Below are positions 47,718 to 57,014 of a DNA stretch of 64,000 nt, one piece after another; the first letter of the stretch is position 1; the number at the start of each line of letters is the position of its first letter. The notes below the pieces were generated by a model. The model did not search any database and was not told the origin of the DNA. It saw only the letters and a program-made list of their open reading frames with translations. This DNA comes from Campylobacter concisus (GTDB taxonomy: Bacteria; Campylobacterota; Campylobacteria; Campylobacterales; Campylobacteraceae): positions 1,612,001-1,676,000 of the forward strand of contig NZ_CP049272.1 in NCBI RefSeq assembly GCF_003048775.2. Reading direction: 5' to 3'. The position numbers and the translations under genes are program-made.

Positions 47718-50708
47718 CTAGCCGATCTTTCTTATATTTGCAGGAAGTGCTTGTCTAGCGCAAGTACCAACCAACCAGTCATTTAAACTAAATTCGCCAT
47801 TTCTTTTTGGATCAAGAAGTCCAAGCTTATTATGATTGACCCCTTTTTCTAAATTTGCGATCCCAAAAGCTGGCTTTCCATCGACGATGTGCGTTCTTAT
47901 ACCAAACTCATCATGACCAAATCCATGCTCGATACTAATAACTCCGCTAGCAACGCCATCCGTCACAAACGCCTCGCCAACTTGTGCTCCATAAGGAGTA
48001 GTCACTTTGACCTTATCGCCTGAGCGAATGCCCTGCTCACTTGCGATATCTGGTGCTATCCTTATGAAGTTGCTAGGATGAACAGCTCTTAGCCTTGGGC
48101 TAACAAAGGTGTAGAAGTGTTGGATATTTGACTTTCTTGAGCTTACTGTGTATTTCCACTCAGAGCGTGGGAAAAATTTCTCAAGCGGCGTGCCGTCACT
48201 TGCTACTGGTAGCATCAGACTTGGCACTCCTGGCATATATTCGCCTGTTATTGAGTGTCTATGCCCACCAAGTGGCTCATAGTAGATAGAAGCTGGCGTA
48301 GGCGCTGGCACTTTTACGGTTGCTTTATCACCTTTATATGCGCTCTCGTAGCTATCGTATCTGCCACCTTTTGCTAGTATGTGCGCCACTTTTGGCTTCT
48401 CTTCGTCTTTTAGATAAGGATCGAGTTTTGTCATCACTCTTGATATCTTACTAAGCTTTTTGTCCTCGTCGCTTATATCTTTCACACCCTCGCCATCAAA
48501 GGCTAAATTTGCTAGTGCAGCCGCGTAATACTGCTCTTTTACGTCAAGGTCCATGAAATTTCCGTCTTTGTCTTTGAAGGCATTTTTGCCAAAGCCTTTT
48601 AGTCCAAGCCTCTTTGCCACGGCTATATAAAATGCCTCAACGTCGATCGCGCCGCCGTTTTTATCCTTTGCCTGCTTTGAGCTAACAGCTGGATAGCGCA
48701 CGACTGAAGTTTTAGCGATCGTTCCCCAAAGAGAGTTTGGAAGTGCCCAGTTTTCTAAATTTACTCCGTCTGGTACGATGTAGTCAGCATAGGCGTTTGT
48801 CTCGTTCATAAAAGCATCGATGCCCACAAAAAGTGGTAAATTTTTACTATCTTTTAGTACGTCTAAAACCGCTCTTTCAAGTCCTGCTTGGCCGTAAAGT
48901 ACGTTTGTCATGTAGTTTATGAAAACTTTTACTTTGTATGGATAGCCGGCCTTGTGACTCGTAAGTGTTTCGTTTACAAGTGGCATTGAGATAGGATACC
49001 ATGGCTGAGTTGATGGATAGCCGCTGCCGCCAGCTGCCACTTTGCGCTTATACTCAGAGCTTGTTTCGTAGTATTTGCCTGATCTTGATAAATTTAGACC
49101 ATTTGGCTTATAAGCGCCTTCAAAACTCTCAAGGTCATATCTGCCCTTTAAAAACTCGTGTGTGCCGGCACTTGCATTGACGTTGCCGCCTTTGTAGCCG
49201 TAAGTGCCCATTAGTGTGTTTAGACAAAGTATCGCGTAGGTAGTCATACCAGCTTGCGTATGCATCATACCACCATGCACGTTTGTGCTCACCTGTCTGC
49301 CGTTTTTGGTGAAATTTTCGCAAAGCCAGATGATATCTTCAATGCTCACGCCACAAATTTTTGAGTACTCCTCTAAGCTATGTTTATAAGCTGATTCTTT
49401 TAAAAGCTGCATTGAGCTTTTTACCTCGACCTTTTTGCCGTCTATTAAAATTTTACCTTTGTAGTAGAGCTTGGCTGGTTCATTTACCTTGTAGCTTTGT
49501 ATCTTGCCATCTTGTGAGCAAACCTGCCATTCATTGTTGATAAGTGCAAATTTACCATAGTCTTTGTGGTCTTTTTCGGTGATGACTAGATGCGTGGCAT
49601 TACACCAGTGTATCTCGCCTGCTAGCTTTGCCTGGTCTAAATTTGGCTGGATAAGGTAGTTTGTAGCGTATTTTTCATTTTCTATGATCCAGCGTATCAT
49701 CGCCATAGCTAGAGCTGAGTCGGTGCCTGGCTTTATCGCTATCCAGCGGCCTTTGTCTGAAGAGGCGTATTTTACAGCATTTGTAACGCTTGGATCGACC
49801 ACTGCGTAGCTAAAGTCATCTCTAGTGCCTCTTGCGTAAGAGAGCATTTTTGCCTGTTTTTGGAAAGGGTTGCCACCATTTGACGGCGAAGTGCCCCAGT
49901 AGATGACAAATTTAGAGTTTTCATAGTCTGGTTTTGTATGTGCAAAGCCCTTTGCGTTGTGCGCAATCTTGCCACCGACCCTAAAGCCACCACCGCAAAT
50001 TCCGCCGTGAGAGTAGTGATTTATAGTGCCAAATGACTTTTTGACAAAGCGATCAACGATGTCAGAGCGCCCGTCATATAGATAAAAACTTAAAAATTGA
50101 TTGCGTTTGGTACCGTACTCTGGATTTTCACTATCGATTAGCTCGTCGCTATATATTGCTCTTAGCCCGTCCACGTGCCCCTCGCCAAAGAGATCTCCGC
50201 CCTCCACTACCTCTTCTACTAGCTGCTCAAAGCTTATGCTCTTCCACTTTCCCTCACCCCTTTTACCAACTCTCTTTAGTGGCGTTAGTATCCTTGCAGG
50301 TGAGTCTATCATCTCAGGCAATATCGCTCCTCTAGCGCAAACTGTGGCTCGCTTCTCATCTTCGCCGCTTAGTGTTGTAGCAAGGAGTGCGTCATTTATC
50401 GATGTGTCAAAATTTGCCCAGTGTACATTTGAGAGTGGGTGGTATGGGTTGCCGCTACATCTTAAAACTCGGTCGTTTTTGTCATCTACGTGAAGTCTTA
50501 TGCCACACTTCGTTGTACAGCCGTGGCACATAGAAAAGACAACGCTATGTCCGTCGTTGAGTGAAATTTTGCCATCTTTTACGCTAAATTCAGGCTCTAG
50601 CGAGTTTGACTGCGGTTTGTAGTCGTCTTTTTCGCCATCTGCTAGCACAGCGCTTGCGGTTAGTGTTGAGAGTACAGCTGATCTTTTTAAAAATTCTCTT
50701 CTTTGCAT
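47718..50708 (-). CDS. ttrA: Tetrathionate reductase catalytic subunit TtrA
   Basis: A molybdopterin enzyme of 996 residues that reduces tetrathionate to thiosulfate in the periplasm. A Tat leader (MQRREFLKRSAVL) is followed by a [4Fe-4S] site CHGCTTKCGIRL with a fourth Cys in VLRCSGNPYHPLS. KRVGKRGEGKW and EEVVEGGDLFGEGHVDGLR match Salmonella TtrA closely as I remember it. The C-terminal region near 860-990 is the guanine-dinucleotide-binding domain. No in-frame TGA occurs, so this is not a selenoprotein. It follows ttrB by 13 bases. Confidence 0.88.
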   Translation of the reverse strand: MQRREFLKRSAVLSTLTASAVLADGEKDDYKPQSNSLEPEFSVKDGKISLNDGHSVVFSMCHGCTTKCGIRLHVDDKNDRVLRCSGNPYHPLSNVHWANFDTSINDALLATTLSGEDEKRATVCARGAILPEMIDSPARILTPLKRVGKRGEGKWKSISFEQLVEEVVEGGDLFGEGHVDGLRAIYSDELIDSENPEYGTKRNQFLSFYLYDGRSDIVDRFVKKSFGTINHYSHGGICGGGFRVGGKIAHNAKGFAHTKPDYENSKFVIYWGTSPSNGGNPFQKQAKMLSYARGTRDDFSYAVVDPSVTNAVKYASSDKGRWIAIKPGTDSALAMAMIRWIIENEKYATNYLIQPNLDQAKLAGEIHWCNATHLVITEKDHKDYGKFALINNEWQVCSQDGKIQSYKVNEPAKLYYKGKILIDGKKVEVKSSMQLLKESAYKHSLEEYSKICGVSIEDIIWLCENFTKNGRQVSTNVHGGMMHTQAGMTTYAILCLNTLMGTYGYKGGNVNASAGTHEFLKGRYDLESFEGAYKPNGLNLSRSGKYYETSSEYKRKVAAGGSGYPSTQPWYPISMPLVNETLTSHKAGYPYKVKVFINYMTNVLYGQAGLERAVLDVLKDSKNLPLFVGIDAFMNETNAYADYIVPDGVNLENWALPNSLWGTIAKTSVVRYPAVSSKQAKDKNGGAIDVEAFYIAVAKRLGLKGFGKNAFKDKDGNFMDLDVKEQYYAAALANLAFDGEGVKDISDEDKKLSKISRVMTKLDPYLKDEEKPKVAHILAKGGRYDSYESAYKGDKATVKVPAPTPASIYYEPLGGHRHSITGEYMPGVPSLMLPVASDGTPLEKFFPRSEWKYTVSSRKSNIQHFYTFVSPRLRAVHPSNFIRIAPDIASEQGIRSGDKVKVTTPYGAQVGEAFVTDGVASGVISIEHGFGHDEFGIRTHIVDGKPAFGIANLEKGVNHNKLGLLDPKRNGEFSLNDWLVGTCARQALPANIRKIG

Positions 50709-50721
50709 TGCTTATCTCCTT

Positions 50722-51459
50722 TTACTGTGCTATCTCTTCGCTCCAGCTGATAACCTTTTTGTATCCATTATCAAGCTCGAGTTTCTTATCGTTTTTAGCC
50801 AAAATTTCGCTAACGCCGTGGTAGAACACCTGTGGATTTGTATTTTTAGGGCTATCTATAACCATAGTCTCGTGTGTGGCTAGAAACTTTCTGATATTTG
50901 AGTTAGGATCGTTAAGATCGCCTATTATACGGCTACCGCCCACACAGCTCTCTACACATGCTGGCTGAAGTCCCGCTCTTAGTCTGTGGTCGCAGAAGGT
51001 GCATTTATCGGCCTTGTAGGTATGTAAGCTAAGATATCTTGCGTGATATGGACAGGCCTCCACGCAAAGCGCACAGCCTATGCACTCTTTTGTGTCGATC
51101 TTTACGATGCCGTTGCTTCTTTGATAGCTTGCTCCTGTTGGACAAACGTCGATACAGGCTGGCTTGTTGCAGTGGTTGCAAAGTCTTGGAAGTGACGCAA
51201 TGACCGCCATTTTACCGCTTTTATCCTTTGCCTCGTACTCGGAAACAATGGTTCTAAAAGCGCCTGGCTGAACGTCGTTTTCTAACATACAGCTCATAGT
51301 ACATGACTGACATCCAACGCATCTTGTTAGATCTATCGCCATGCCATAGCGAACATTACTACCGCTAAAATCCTTTGGCGCAGCCTTTAGTGCGGTCGTA
51401 GCAAAAAATAATCCTGCAGCTGCAATGAAGCTGCGACGAGAATTTAAGGTCTGTTGCAT
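50722..51459 (-). CDS. ttrB: Tetrathionate reductase iron-sulfur subunit TtrB
   Basis: A 245-residue ferredoxin-like subunit with a Tat leader (NSRRSFIAAAGLFFATTALKA) and sixteen Cys in four [4Fe-4S] motifs: CVGCQSCTMSC, CNHCNKPACIDVC, CIGCALCVEAC and CTFC..ACVESC. RAGLQPACVESCVGG and IIGDLNDPNS agree with TtrB. It passes electrons to TtrA. The membrane quinol oxidase ttrC and the regulators ttrRS are absent here; the next gene upstream is unrelated. Confidence 0.9.
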   Translation of the reverse strand: MQQTLNSRRSFIAAAGLFFATTALKAAPKDFSGSNVRYGMAIDLTRCVGCQSCTMSCMLENDVQPGAFRTIVSEYEAKDKSGKMAVIASLPRLCNHCNKPACIDVCPTGASYQRSNGIVKIDTKECIGCALCVEACPYHARYLSLHTYKADKCTFCDHRLRAGLQPACVESCVGGSRIIGDLNDPNSNIRKFLATHETMVIDSPKNTNPQVFYHGVSEILAKNDKKLELDNGYKKVISWSEEIAQ

Positions 51460-51651
51460 AAAATTCTCCTTTCTTTTTAGAATTTTTTCTTATTTTAGCA
51501 TAGTAAATATTTTTTCTAAAGTTTATTTTATATTTTTGCAAAATGTATTAAATTTTGAGAATTTTTGTAGCACTTAAAAGATAGAACTTGGATAGTAAAA
51601 TTTAGAAAGAAGTGGGAAAAAGATAGAAAATAAACTTCTATCTTCTTAAAT

Positions 51652-52785
51652 TTATGCTTTGTAGTTTAGCATATAAAGGCGAATGACTTGCTCTGCTGTC
51701 ATCTTTAAATTTCTAATCGCGACATCTTTTCTCATCGCTTCTTCAAGACTTACTGGCTCATTTAATATACAAAAATAGGCATCAATCCCATTTTTGTGGC
51801 AATCTTTGGCGCATTTTTGCACGCTTCCAGCAAATGCGATCACTGGCTTATGATACTTTTTGGCTAGTTTTGCAACCCCAGTTGGTGTCTTGCCCATTGA
51901 GCTTTGAAAATCCATACGGCCTTCACCAGTGATGACTAGATCAGCCTTTTTGATCTCATCTTCAAGTGCAATAGTCTGCGTAATGATCTCAATGCCTGGG
52001 CGAAGTTTCGCTCCTAAAAATGCCACGAATGCAAAGCCAAGTCCACCAGCTGCGCCAGCACCTTTTTGTGTGTGAAATTTGCTATTAGTCTTTTCCTTTA
52101 CAAGAGTTGCAAAGTGTTTTAGCCCATTATCAAGCTCTTTTACCATACGGCCATTTGCACCCTTTTGAGGGGCATAAACATGGGCTGCTCCATTCATGCC
52201 ATAAAGCGGATTATCTACATCGCAGGCGATTAAAAACTCGCAATCCTTTAGCTCTTTTAAAGCATCTTCATCTGTAAACTCATAAATTTTGGCTAAATTC
52301 TCGCCTTTTCCTTCAAGTAAAGCACCATCTTTATCATAAAATTTAAAGCCAAGTGCACTTAGCATACCTGTGCCAGCGTCATTTGTCGCACTTCCACCGA
52401 TGCCAATGATAAATTTTCTGGCACCTTTAGCAATGGCATCTTTTATCATCTGACCAAAACCAAATGTGCTAGTCTTTAGTGGATTTCTCTCATCTGGGTT
52501 TATGAGTGTAAGGCCAGAAGCGCTTGACATCTCAAGTATGGCAAGGTCATCTTTTAGTGCATATCTAGCTAAAATTTCAATTCCAAGTGGATTTTTAACT
52601 ATCGTATCTATAAATTTCGCGCCAAGTGCATCAGCCATCGCCTCTACACTACCTTCACCGCCATCAGCGATAGGTTTGACGACGACCTCGCAGTCGATCT
52701 CTTCTAGTCCTTCTTTTATAGCAAGGCCCGCTTCAAGTGAGCTAAGCGAGCCTTTTAACGAATCAATCGCAACTAAAATTCTCAT
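51652..52785 (-). CDS. Glycerate kinase (GlxK/GarK type)
   Basis: Phosphorylates D-glycerate with ATP, giving 2-phosphoglycerate in the GarK/GlxK group. The 377 residues carry AIDSLKGSLSSLEAG at the start, PIADGGEGSVEAM near residue 38, IGIGGSATNDAGTGML near residue 126 and GAGAAGGLGFAFVAFLGAKL near 243, all family hallmarks. Its start overlaps the GntP permease gene by four bases, which suggests that the permease imports glycerate. Confidence 0.92.
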   Translation of the reverse strand: MRILVAIDSLKGSLSSLEAGLAIKEGLEEIDCEVVVKPIADGGEGSVEAMADALGAKFIDTIVKNPLGIEILARYALKDDLAILEMSSASGLTLINPDERNPLKTSTFGFGQMIKDAIAKGARKFIIGIGGSATNDAGTGMLSALGFKFYDKDGALLEGKGENLAKIYEFTDEDALKELKDCEFLIACDVDNPLYGMNGAAHVYAPQKGANGRMVKELDNGLKHFATLVKEKTNSKFHTQKGAGAAGGLGFAFVAFLGAKLRPGIEIITQTIALEDEIKKADLVITGEGRMDFQSSMGKTPTGVAKLAKKYHKPVIAFAGSVQKCAKDCHKNGIDAYFCILNEPVSLEEAMRKDVAIRNLKMTAEQVIRLYMLNYKA

Positions 52786-54176
52786 AAAAGCACCAAAGAT
52801 AATATATAAACGCTAATCATACCAACGATACCCATTATAAACGTCATAGCCGTTTGTGTGCGGTAGCCTTGATCGGCGGTCATCTTGCTAAAGTTTGTCA
52901 CAACCCAGAAATAGCTGTCATTTGCGTGAGATACACACATTGCACCAGAGGCTATCGCCATGACACAAAGAGCAGCTGAAATTTCACTAGTAAAGCCAAG
53001 TGTTTGCATGAGTGAGTTGTCGGCGCTAAATGCACCCATGATAGAAGCTGTCGTGATGATTGCCACAGTTGAGCTTCCTTGAGCGGTTTTTAGCACAGCT
53101 GAGATGATGAATGGGAAGAAAATTCCTATCGCTTTTATAGTAGAGGCATTTTCTTTTATAAAATTTACAAAGCCGGCCTCAGTGATGACATTGCCCAAAA
53201 CACCGCCAGCTGCAGTGATAAAGAGTATCGGTCCAGCGATCTTTAAAGACTCGTTCGTTATGTGGTCAAATTCTCTTATCTTTCTGGCTTCTACTAATAA
53301 AAACACGCAAAAGACCACGCCGATTGCAAGAGCAATGATAGGATTTCCTAAAAATAAAAGTATCTTTGGCAAGAGAGCCGTTTTATCAAACATGCCTTGT
53401 TTTGCTAAAACATCGACAATAGAACCAATCGCCATAAAAATGATAGGCATGATGATAGGAGCAAGGCTCAAAAATCCACTAGGTAGCGTGCCAAATTTCT
53501 TTAAAAGCTCTTCGTAACTAGCTGTGATAGTAGCATCAGCATCTTTGTCGCTGATAGTCACGCTTTTGCCAACACTCTTTGAAAAGAAATAAACAGCTAT
53601 CAAAACAGGCACTGAAACGACTGTTCCCATGATGATGACAAGGAGCAAATTTCCGCCAAGACCAAGTGTTCCTGCGGCTGCTATTGGGCCAGGAGTTGGC
53701 GGGATGAAGACGTGAGATGCGTATAGGCCGCCACTAAGTGCGACTGACATCGCGACTGGGCTTGCTGAAATTTTCTTATAAAGTGCCTCGCGAATAGAGT
53801 TTAAAACGACAAATCCGCTATCACAAAATACCGGAATGCCAACAACCCAGCCCATGATGAGCATAGCAAGCTCTGGACGCTTTTGTCCGACTAGCTTTAC
53901 GACCATATCAGCTAGCTTTAGTGCAGCTCCCGTTTTTTCAAGCACGGTACCGATGATCGTTCCAAAGATAATAACGATACCGATACTCTTAAATGTGCCA
54001 CTAAAGCCGACACCTATCATCGCTGGGATCTTGGACAGATCGATGCCTGCGACGATCGCAAGAACCAAAGAAATGCTCATAAGTGCCAAGAATGGATGCA
54101 CTTTTAGCTTAGAGATCATAACTATCATAAGTATGATGGCTACAACAAAACAGACAATTAGTGAGATTCCGCTCAT
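52782..54176 (-). CDS. GntP-family permease, probably for glycerate or gluconate
   Basis: An inner-membrane H+ symporter of 464 residues with about twelve to fourteen helices. GIPVFCDSGFVVLNSI near residue 112 and HVFIPPTPGPIAAAG near residue 155 are GntP signatures. It heads a two-gene operon with glycerate kinase. For an organism expected to be asaccharolytic, this pair would be an entry of a C3 acid just before enolase. Confidence 0.9.
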   Translation of the reverse strand: MSGISLIVCFVVAIILMIVMISKLKVHPFLALMSISLVLAIVAGIDLSKIPAMIGVGFSGTFKSIGIVIIFGTIIGTVLEKTGAALKLADMVVKLVGQKRPELAMLIMGWVVGIPVFCDSGFVVLNSIREALYKKISASPVAMSVALSGGLYASHVFIPPTPGPIAAAGTLGLGGNLLLVIIMGTVVSVPVLIAVYFFSKSVGKSVTISDKDADATITASYEELLKKFGTLPSGFLSLAPIIMPIIFMAIGSIVDVLAKQGMFDKTALLPKILLFLGNPIIALAIGVVFCVFLLVEARKIREFDHITNESLKIAGPILFITAAGGVLGNVITEAGFVNFIKENASTIKAIGIFFPFIISAVLKTAQGSSTVAIITTASIMGAFSADNSLMQTLGFTSEISAALCVMAIASGAMCVSHANDSYFWVVTNFSKMTADQGYRTQTAMTFIMGIVGMISVYILSLVLL

Positions 54177-54342
54177 AAAAACTCCTTTGCTCTGAGATTT
54201 TGCTTAAGATTTTAGCAAAATTTGCTTGTATTTTTTCTAATATTTTTAAGTTTTTTGATTAATTAAATTTTTTTGACATATTTGAGTAAATTTATAATTA
54301 TTTGCCTAAATTTAGCCATTTTATAAGTTCAAAATTTTTAGC

Positions 54343-55311
54343 TTATTTTAAAACAACAAAACCAAGACCAAATTTATCAGTATGCCTATTATAATCAATC
54401 AAACTCTCGCCATATCCAGTAAAATACTGCAAATAGCCATAAACTCCAGTTGAAAAGATAGGAAACATATATGAAATTTCAGCAGCACCTTTATTTGTTT
54501 TATCAAAATGTAAGTTATTTCTTAGCATTAGGCTAAAAATGTGATCATTAAGGTTGTAGCTAAGCCTTACATCGCCGTGTCCTATGTATTTTAATATATC
54601 TTTATTATCGCCCTTATTGCCCACTACCATCCAAGCTCTTGGCGAAATGCTAAGCTTGCCAAAAACAAAATCACTTTGCACATAAGCTCTATTCCAGCTT
54701 CTTGAATTGCTACCATCTCGTCCGTTTGACTCATGCAAAAGTCCAAATTTTAGGTTTTTTACACCTATTTGATTCAAATATTTTGGAGAAGCAAAATTTA
54801 GAAAAATTTCTGGCTGATAGTTCGTCTCACGAAACGGCGCTGAAGTTCTTGTTATCTGCCACCAAGATGTCTGCGTGTAGGCTGCCACAAGGCTCTCTCT
54901 AAGTCCAAACAGGTCATAAAACAACGGCTTTGCAAGGCTTATTTGAAACTTAGTTTCAACGCTTTTTCGCTCATCGTTTGGCACATTTTTAGCATAAGTT
55001 ACTGGCAAAAGGTAGTTAAATTTATAAAGCTCGATACCAAGTGTATTTTGTAAATTTTTACCACTTTTATCTTCTCTTAAAAGATTGGCTTGCTTTAGCT
55101 TTGCCTCTCTTGGCACTGGCTCGCTTGCTTGCACATTTTGTACCACGTTTTGCTCGTTTAAAGAGCTTTTAGCTAACTCTTTATAAATTTGCATCGCAGC
55201 CTTTATGTCGCCACTTTGCTCCAGCTCTTGTGCCCTTTTAAAATCATCTAACCCACTTGCTATCAAAAAACTAAGGGCAAGGCTTAAAAACAATAAAATT
55301 TTACTCATCAT
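54343..55311 (-). CDS. pldA: Outer-membrane phospholipase A
   Basis: A Ca-dependent phospholipase A1/A2 that degrades phospholipid in the outer leaflet. The 322 residues begin with a signal peptide, then about residues 20-50 form a TPR-like helical pair (DDFKRAQELEQSGDIKAAMQIYKEL) and a linker, then the 12-strand barrel. The catalytic motif is intact: HESNG (His and Ser) and SRSWNR with the Asn about 12 residues on. It shares 8-11 bases with the mobA end; ATG at 55308 is an alternative start. PldA is a reported haemolysin and virulence factor in C. concisus. Confidence 0.92.
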   Translation of the reverse strand: MMSKILLFLSLALSFLIASGLDDFKRAQELEQSGDIKAAMQIYKELAKSSLNEQNVVQNVQASEPVPREAKLKQANLLREDKSGKNLQNTLGIELYKFNYLLPVTYAKNVPNDERKSVETKFQISLAKPLFYDLFGLRESLVAAYTQTSWWQITRTSAPFRETNYQPEIFLNFASPKYLNQIGVKNLKFGLLHESNGRDGSNSRSWNRAYVQSDFVFGKLSISPRAWMVVGNKGDNKDILKYIGHGDVRLSYNLNDHIFSLMLRNNLHFDKTNKGAAEISYMFPIFSTGVYGYLQYFTGYGESLIDYNRHTDKFGLGFVVLK

Positions 55312-55876
55312 CTATCTTCTTTTCTTGGATTTTCTTTGCCATTTCGTATTCGTCAGGGAAATTTACGTTAAAAAATTGCCCACTATCTTTAAAATTTACG
55401 ACTTTGCATTTACAGCTTTTTCTCAAAAGTCCGATTTTATGCTCATTTTTTAAATAAAACTCATGAGCCAAAGTGGCAAGCCCTGGGCTAAAAAAACCAC
55501 AAAGCGAGTGAATGTGCTCATTATCACTGGCCACAACTATGTCAAATTTATCTTTAAATTTAACAAGCTCCTCTAAGCTTTTAAGATCAAAAAATGGCAT
55601 ATCAGCTGGTATCACAAAAACACTATGATCAAAATTTTTAAGAATGGAGTAAAGTGCGAGCATTGGCGAATAGTTATCGCTATTTTCATCTTTTATAAGC
55701 TTTAGTGGTGGGCTAAATTTCTCAAATTTTGAGCTTACATAAACCTCTTCAAAAACTTTGCTAAATTTCGCAACCTCATAATGAGTAAGCGTCTTAAAAC
55801 CACCAAATGGCAAAAGTGTCTTATCTTGCCCCATACGCGAGCTTTTACCACCTGCTAAAATCACGCAAGTTTGCAT
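55301..55876 (-). CDS. mobA: Molybdenum cofactor guanylyltransferase
   Basis: Attaches GMP to molybdopterin to form MGD, needed by TtrA-type enzymes. The 191 residues contain the GTP-binding loop LAGGKSSRMGQDKTLLPFGG at the N-terminus, IPADMPFFD near residue 93 (Asp ligand) and FFNVNFPDEY at the C-terminus. It overlaps pldA by 11 bases at most. The mobA-pldA pair is conserved in C. jejuni. Confidence 0.93.
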   Translation of the reverse strand: MQTCVILAGGKSSRMGQDKTLLPFGGFKTLTHYEVAKFSKVFEEVYVSSKFEKFSPPLKLIKDENSDNYSPMLALYSILKNFDHSVFVIPADMPFFDLKSLEELVKFKDKFDIVVASDNEHIHSLCGFFSPGLATLAHEFYLKNEHKIGLLRKSCKCKVVNFKDSGQFFNVNFPDEYEMAKKIQEKKIDDE

Positions 55877-55981
55877 CTTTTCCCTTAAGAGAGTTATGAG
55901 GCTAAATTTAGCTAAAAGCGGCTTTGATCTACCAAAAATATGTGATAAAAACTTATTTTTGTTTATGCTACTTGTGAAATT

Positions 55982-56470
55982 TTAAGCCTGCTTTACCCTT
56001 TTCATTGTTAAAAATTCCTCGTAGCGACGATCAATGATAGCTTTGATCAAGGCATAATTTTCTTGTGAATTTTCTATATAAAAATAGGCGTTATCAAAGT
56101 ATTTTTCACCAAATTTTTTCGAAACAAAATCCGTATAATCCTGCAAATACCAACCATACATTTTGGCAAATTTTGTCCGATCAGTCGTATAGTAAGCTTT
56201 TGCAAAGACTTTACCAGCAGTATTTAGCTCCGCACTTCCAAGTACGCCGTCCATAGCGTCAAAAAGATACTGACGATAGTTAAAATTTTCGTCCATCTGT
56301 GCTATATCGTCCGCAAAATCTGCCGCAAATTCCTTTGAATAAAATTTGTGTTCCATGCACCAGCGAAAGAAAAAAGCAATGTGTGTCGCACCGTTTTCAT
56401 GCGGTATATCAGTCGGCGCATCTTTCGCACCCCAGTGCCATTTTGCTTTGTCATATACTATATCTGGCAT
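55982..56470 (-). CDS. Small soluble protein of unknown function (ENGATHIAFF family)
   Basis: A 162-residue protein without signal or membrane segments. The N-terminal WHWGAKDAPTDIPHENGA and HIAFFFRWCMEH are a motif I associate with uncharacterised proteins sometimes found near polymorphic toxins, but no toxin lies here, so no role is proposed. It is acidic-to-neutral and Tyr/Phe-rich. It stands alone between mobA and the SemiSWEET gene. Confidence 0.65.
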   Translation of the reverse strand: MPDIVYDKAKWHWGAKDAPTDIPHENGATHIAFFFRWCMEHKFYSKEFAADFADDIAQMDENFNYRQYLFDAMDGVLGSAELNTAGKVFAKAYYTTDRTKFAKMYGWYLQDYTDFVSKKFGEKYFDNAYFYIENSQENYALIKAIIDRRYEEFLTMKRVKQA

Positions 56471-56568
56471 TTTTATCCTTTTAAAATGCTCAATTTTACT
56501 AAAACCATCTTAATCGCAGTAAAAATCATGGCCATTTTATCCATTTGCTTGCTATGATTAAAAAAAGA

Positions 56569-56574
56569 TATAAT
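56569..56574 (+). promoter_or_regulatory. Sigma-70 -10 element of the SemiSWEET gene
   Basis: A perfect TATAAT, 25 bases before ATG, with AAGGAG as ribosome site. Confidence 0.6.
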
Positions 56575-56598
56575 GGCGCTTTTATTTAAGGAGAAGCA

Positions 56599-56856
56599 AT
56601 GAGCGAAAAAAATCTACAAATTTTAGGCTGGATCGGCACATGCCTATCAGTTGTTATGTACTTTTCATACATCCCACAAATAATGGGTAATCTTGACGGC
56701 AACAAGACGCCTTTTATACAGCCACTAGCGGCTGCACTAAACTGCACAATCTGGACAAGTTACGGACTATTAAAAGCTAAAAAAGACTATCCACTTTCTG
56801 CTGCAAACTTCCCAGGTATAATCTTTGGTCTTTTGGCAACTATAACAGCGTTTTAA
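56599..56856 (+). CDS. SemiSWEET family sugar transporter
   Basis: An 85-residue inner-membrane protein with three helices, the half-transporter that dimerises into a sugar uniporter. YFSYIPQI near residue 22 contains the PQ-loop Pro, and CTIWTSYGLLK near residue 48 holds the conserved Asn/Trp binding region. It is monocistronic with its own promoter and terminator. Confidence 0.88.
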   Translation: MSEKNLQILGWIGTCLSVVMYFSYIPQIMGNLDGNKTPFIQPLAAALNCTIWTSYGLLKAKKDYPLSAANFPGIIFGLLATITAF

Positions 56857-56869
56857 TACGCTAATAAAG

Positions 56870-56904
56870 CCGGTAAATTTGCAAAAAATAGCGGGATTTA
56901 CCGG
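56870..56904 (+). terminator. Terminator hairpin after the SemiSWEET gene
   Basis: A 9-bp inverted repeat CCGGTAAAT/ATTTACCGG with a 17-base loop, 13 bases after the stop. The following bases are TTAAATTA, so the T run is weak. Confidence 0.55.
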
Positions 56905-57014
56905 TTAAATTAATCCATACAAATACTTTCAAATTTCTTTAATATTTCACAAATAAAACTAGATATTGAAATAAAAATTTCATAAAAATTTGTCAAATCT
57001 TGTCAAAAACGTAA

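Noticed and set aside
47718..50708. Formate dehydrogenase or selenoprotein reading of the molybdoenzyme, prompted by tRNA-Sec
   Set aside because: There is no in-frame TGA and the sequence segments match TtrA; the partner subunit is clearly TtrB.
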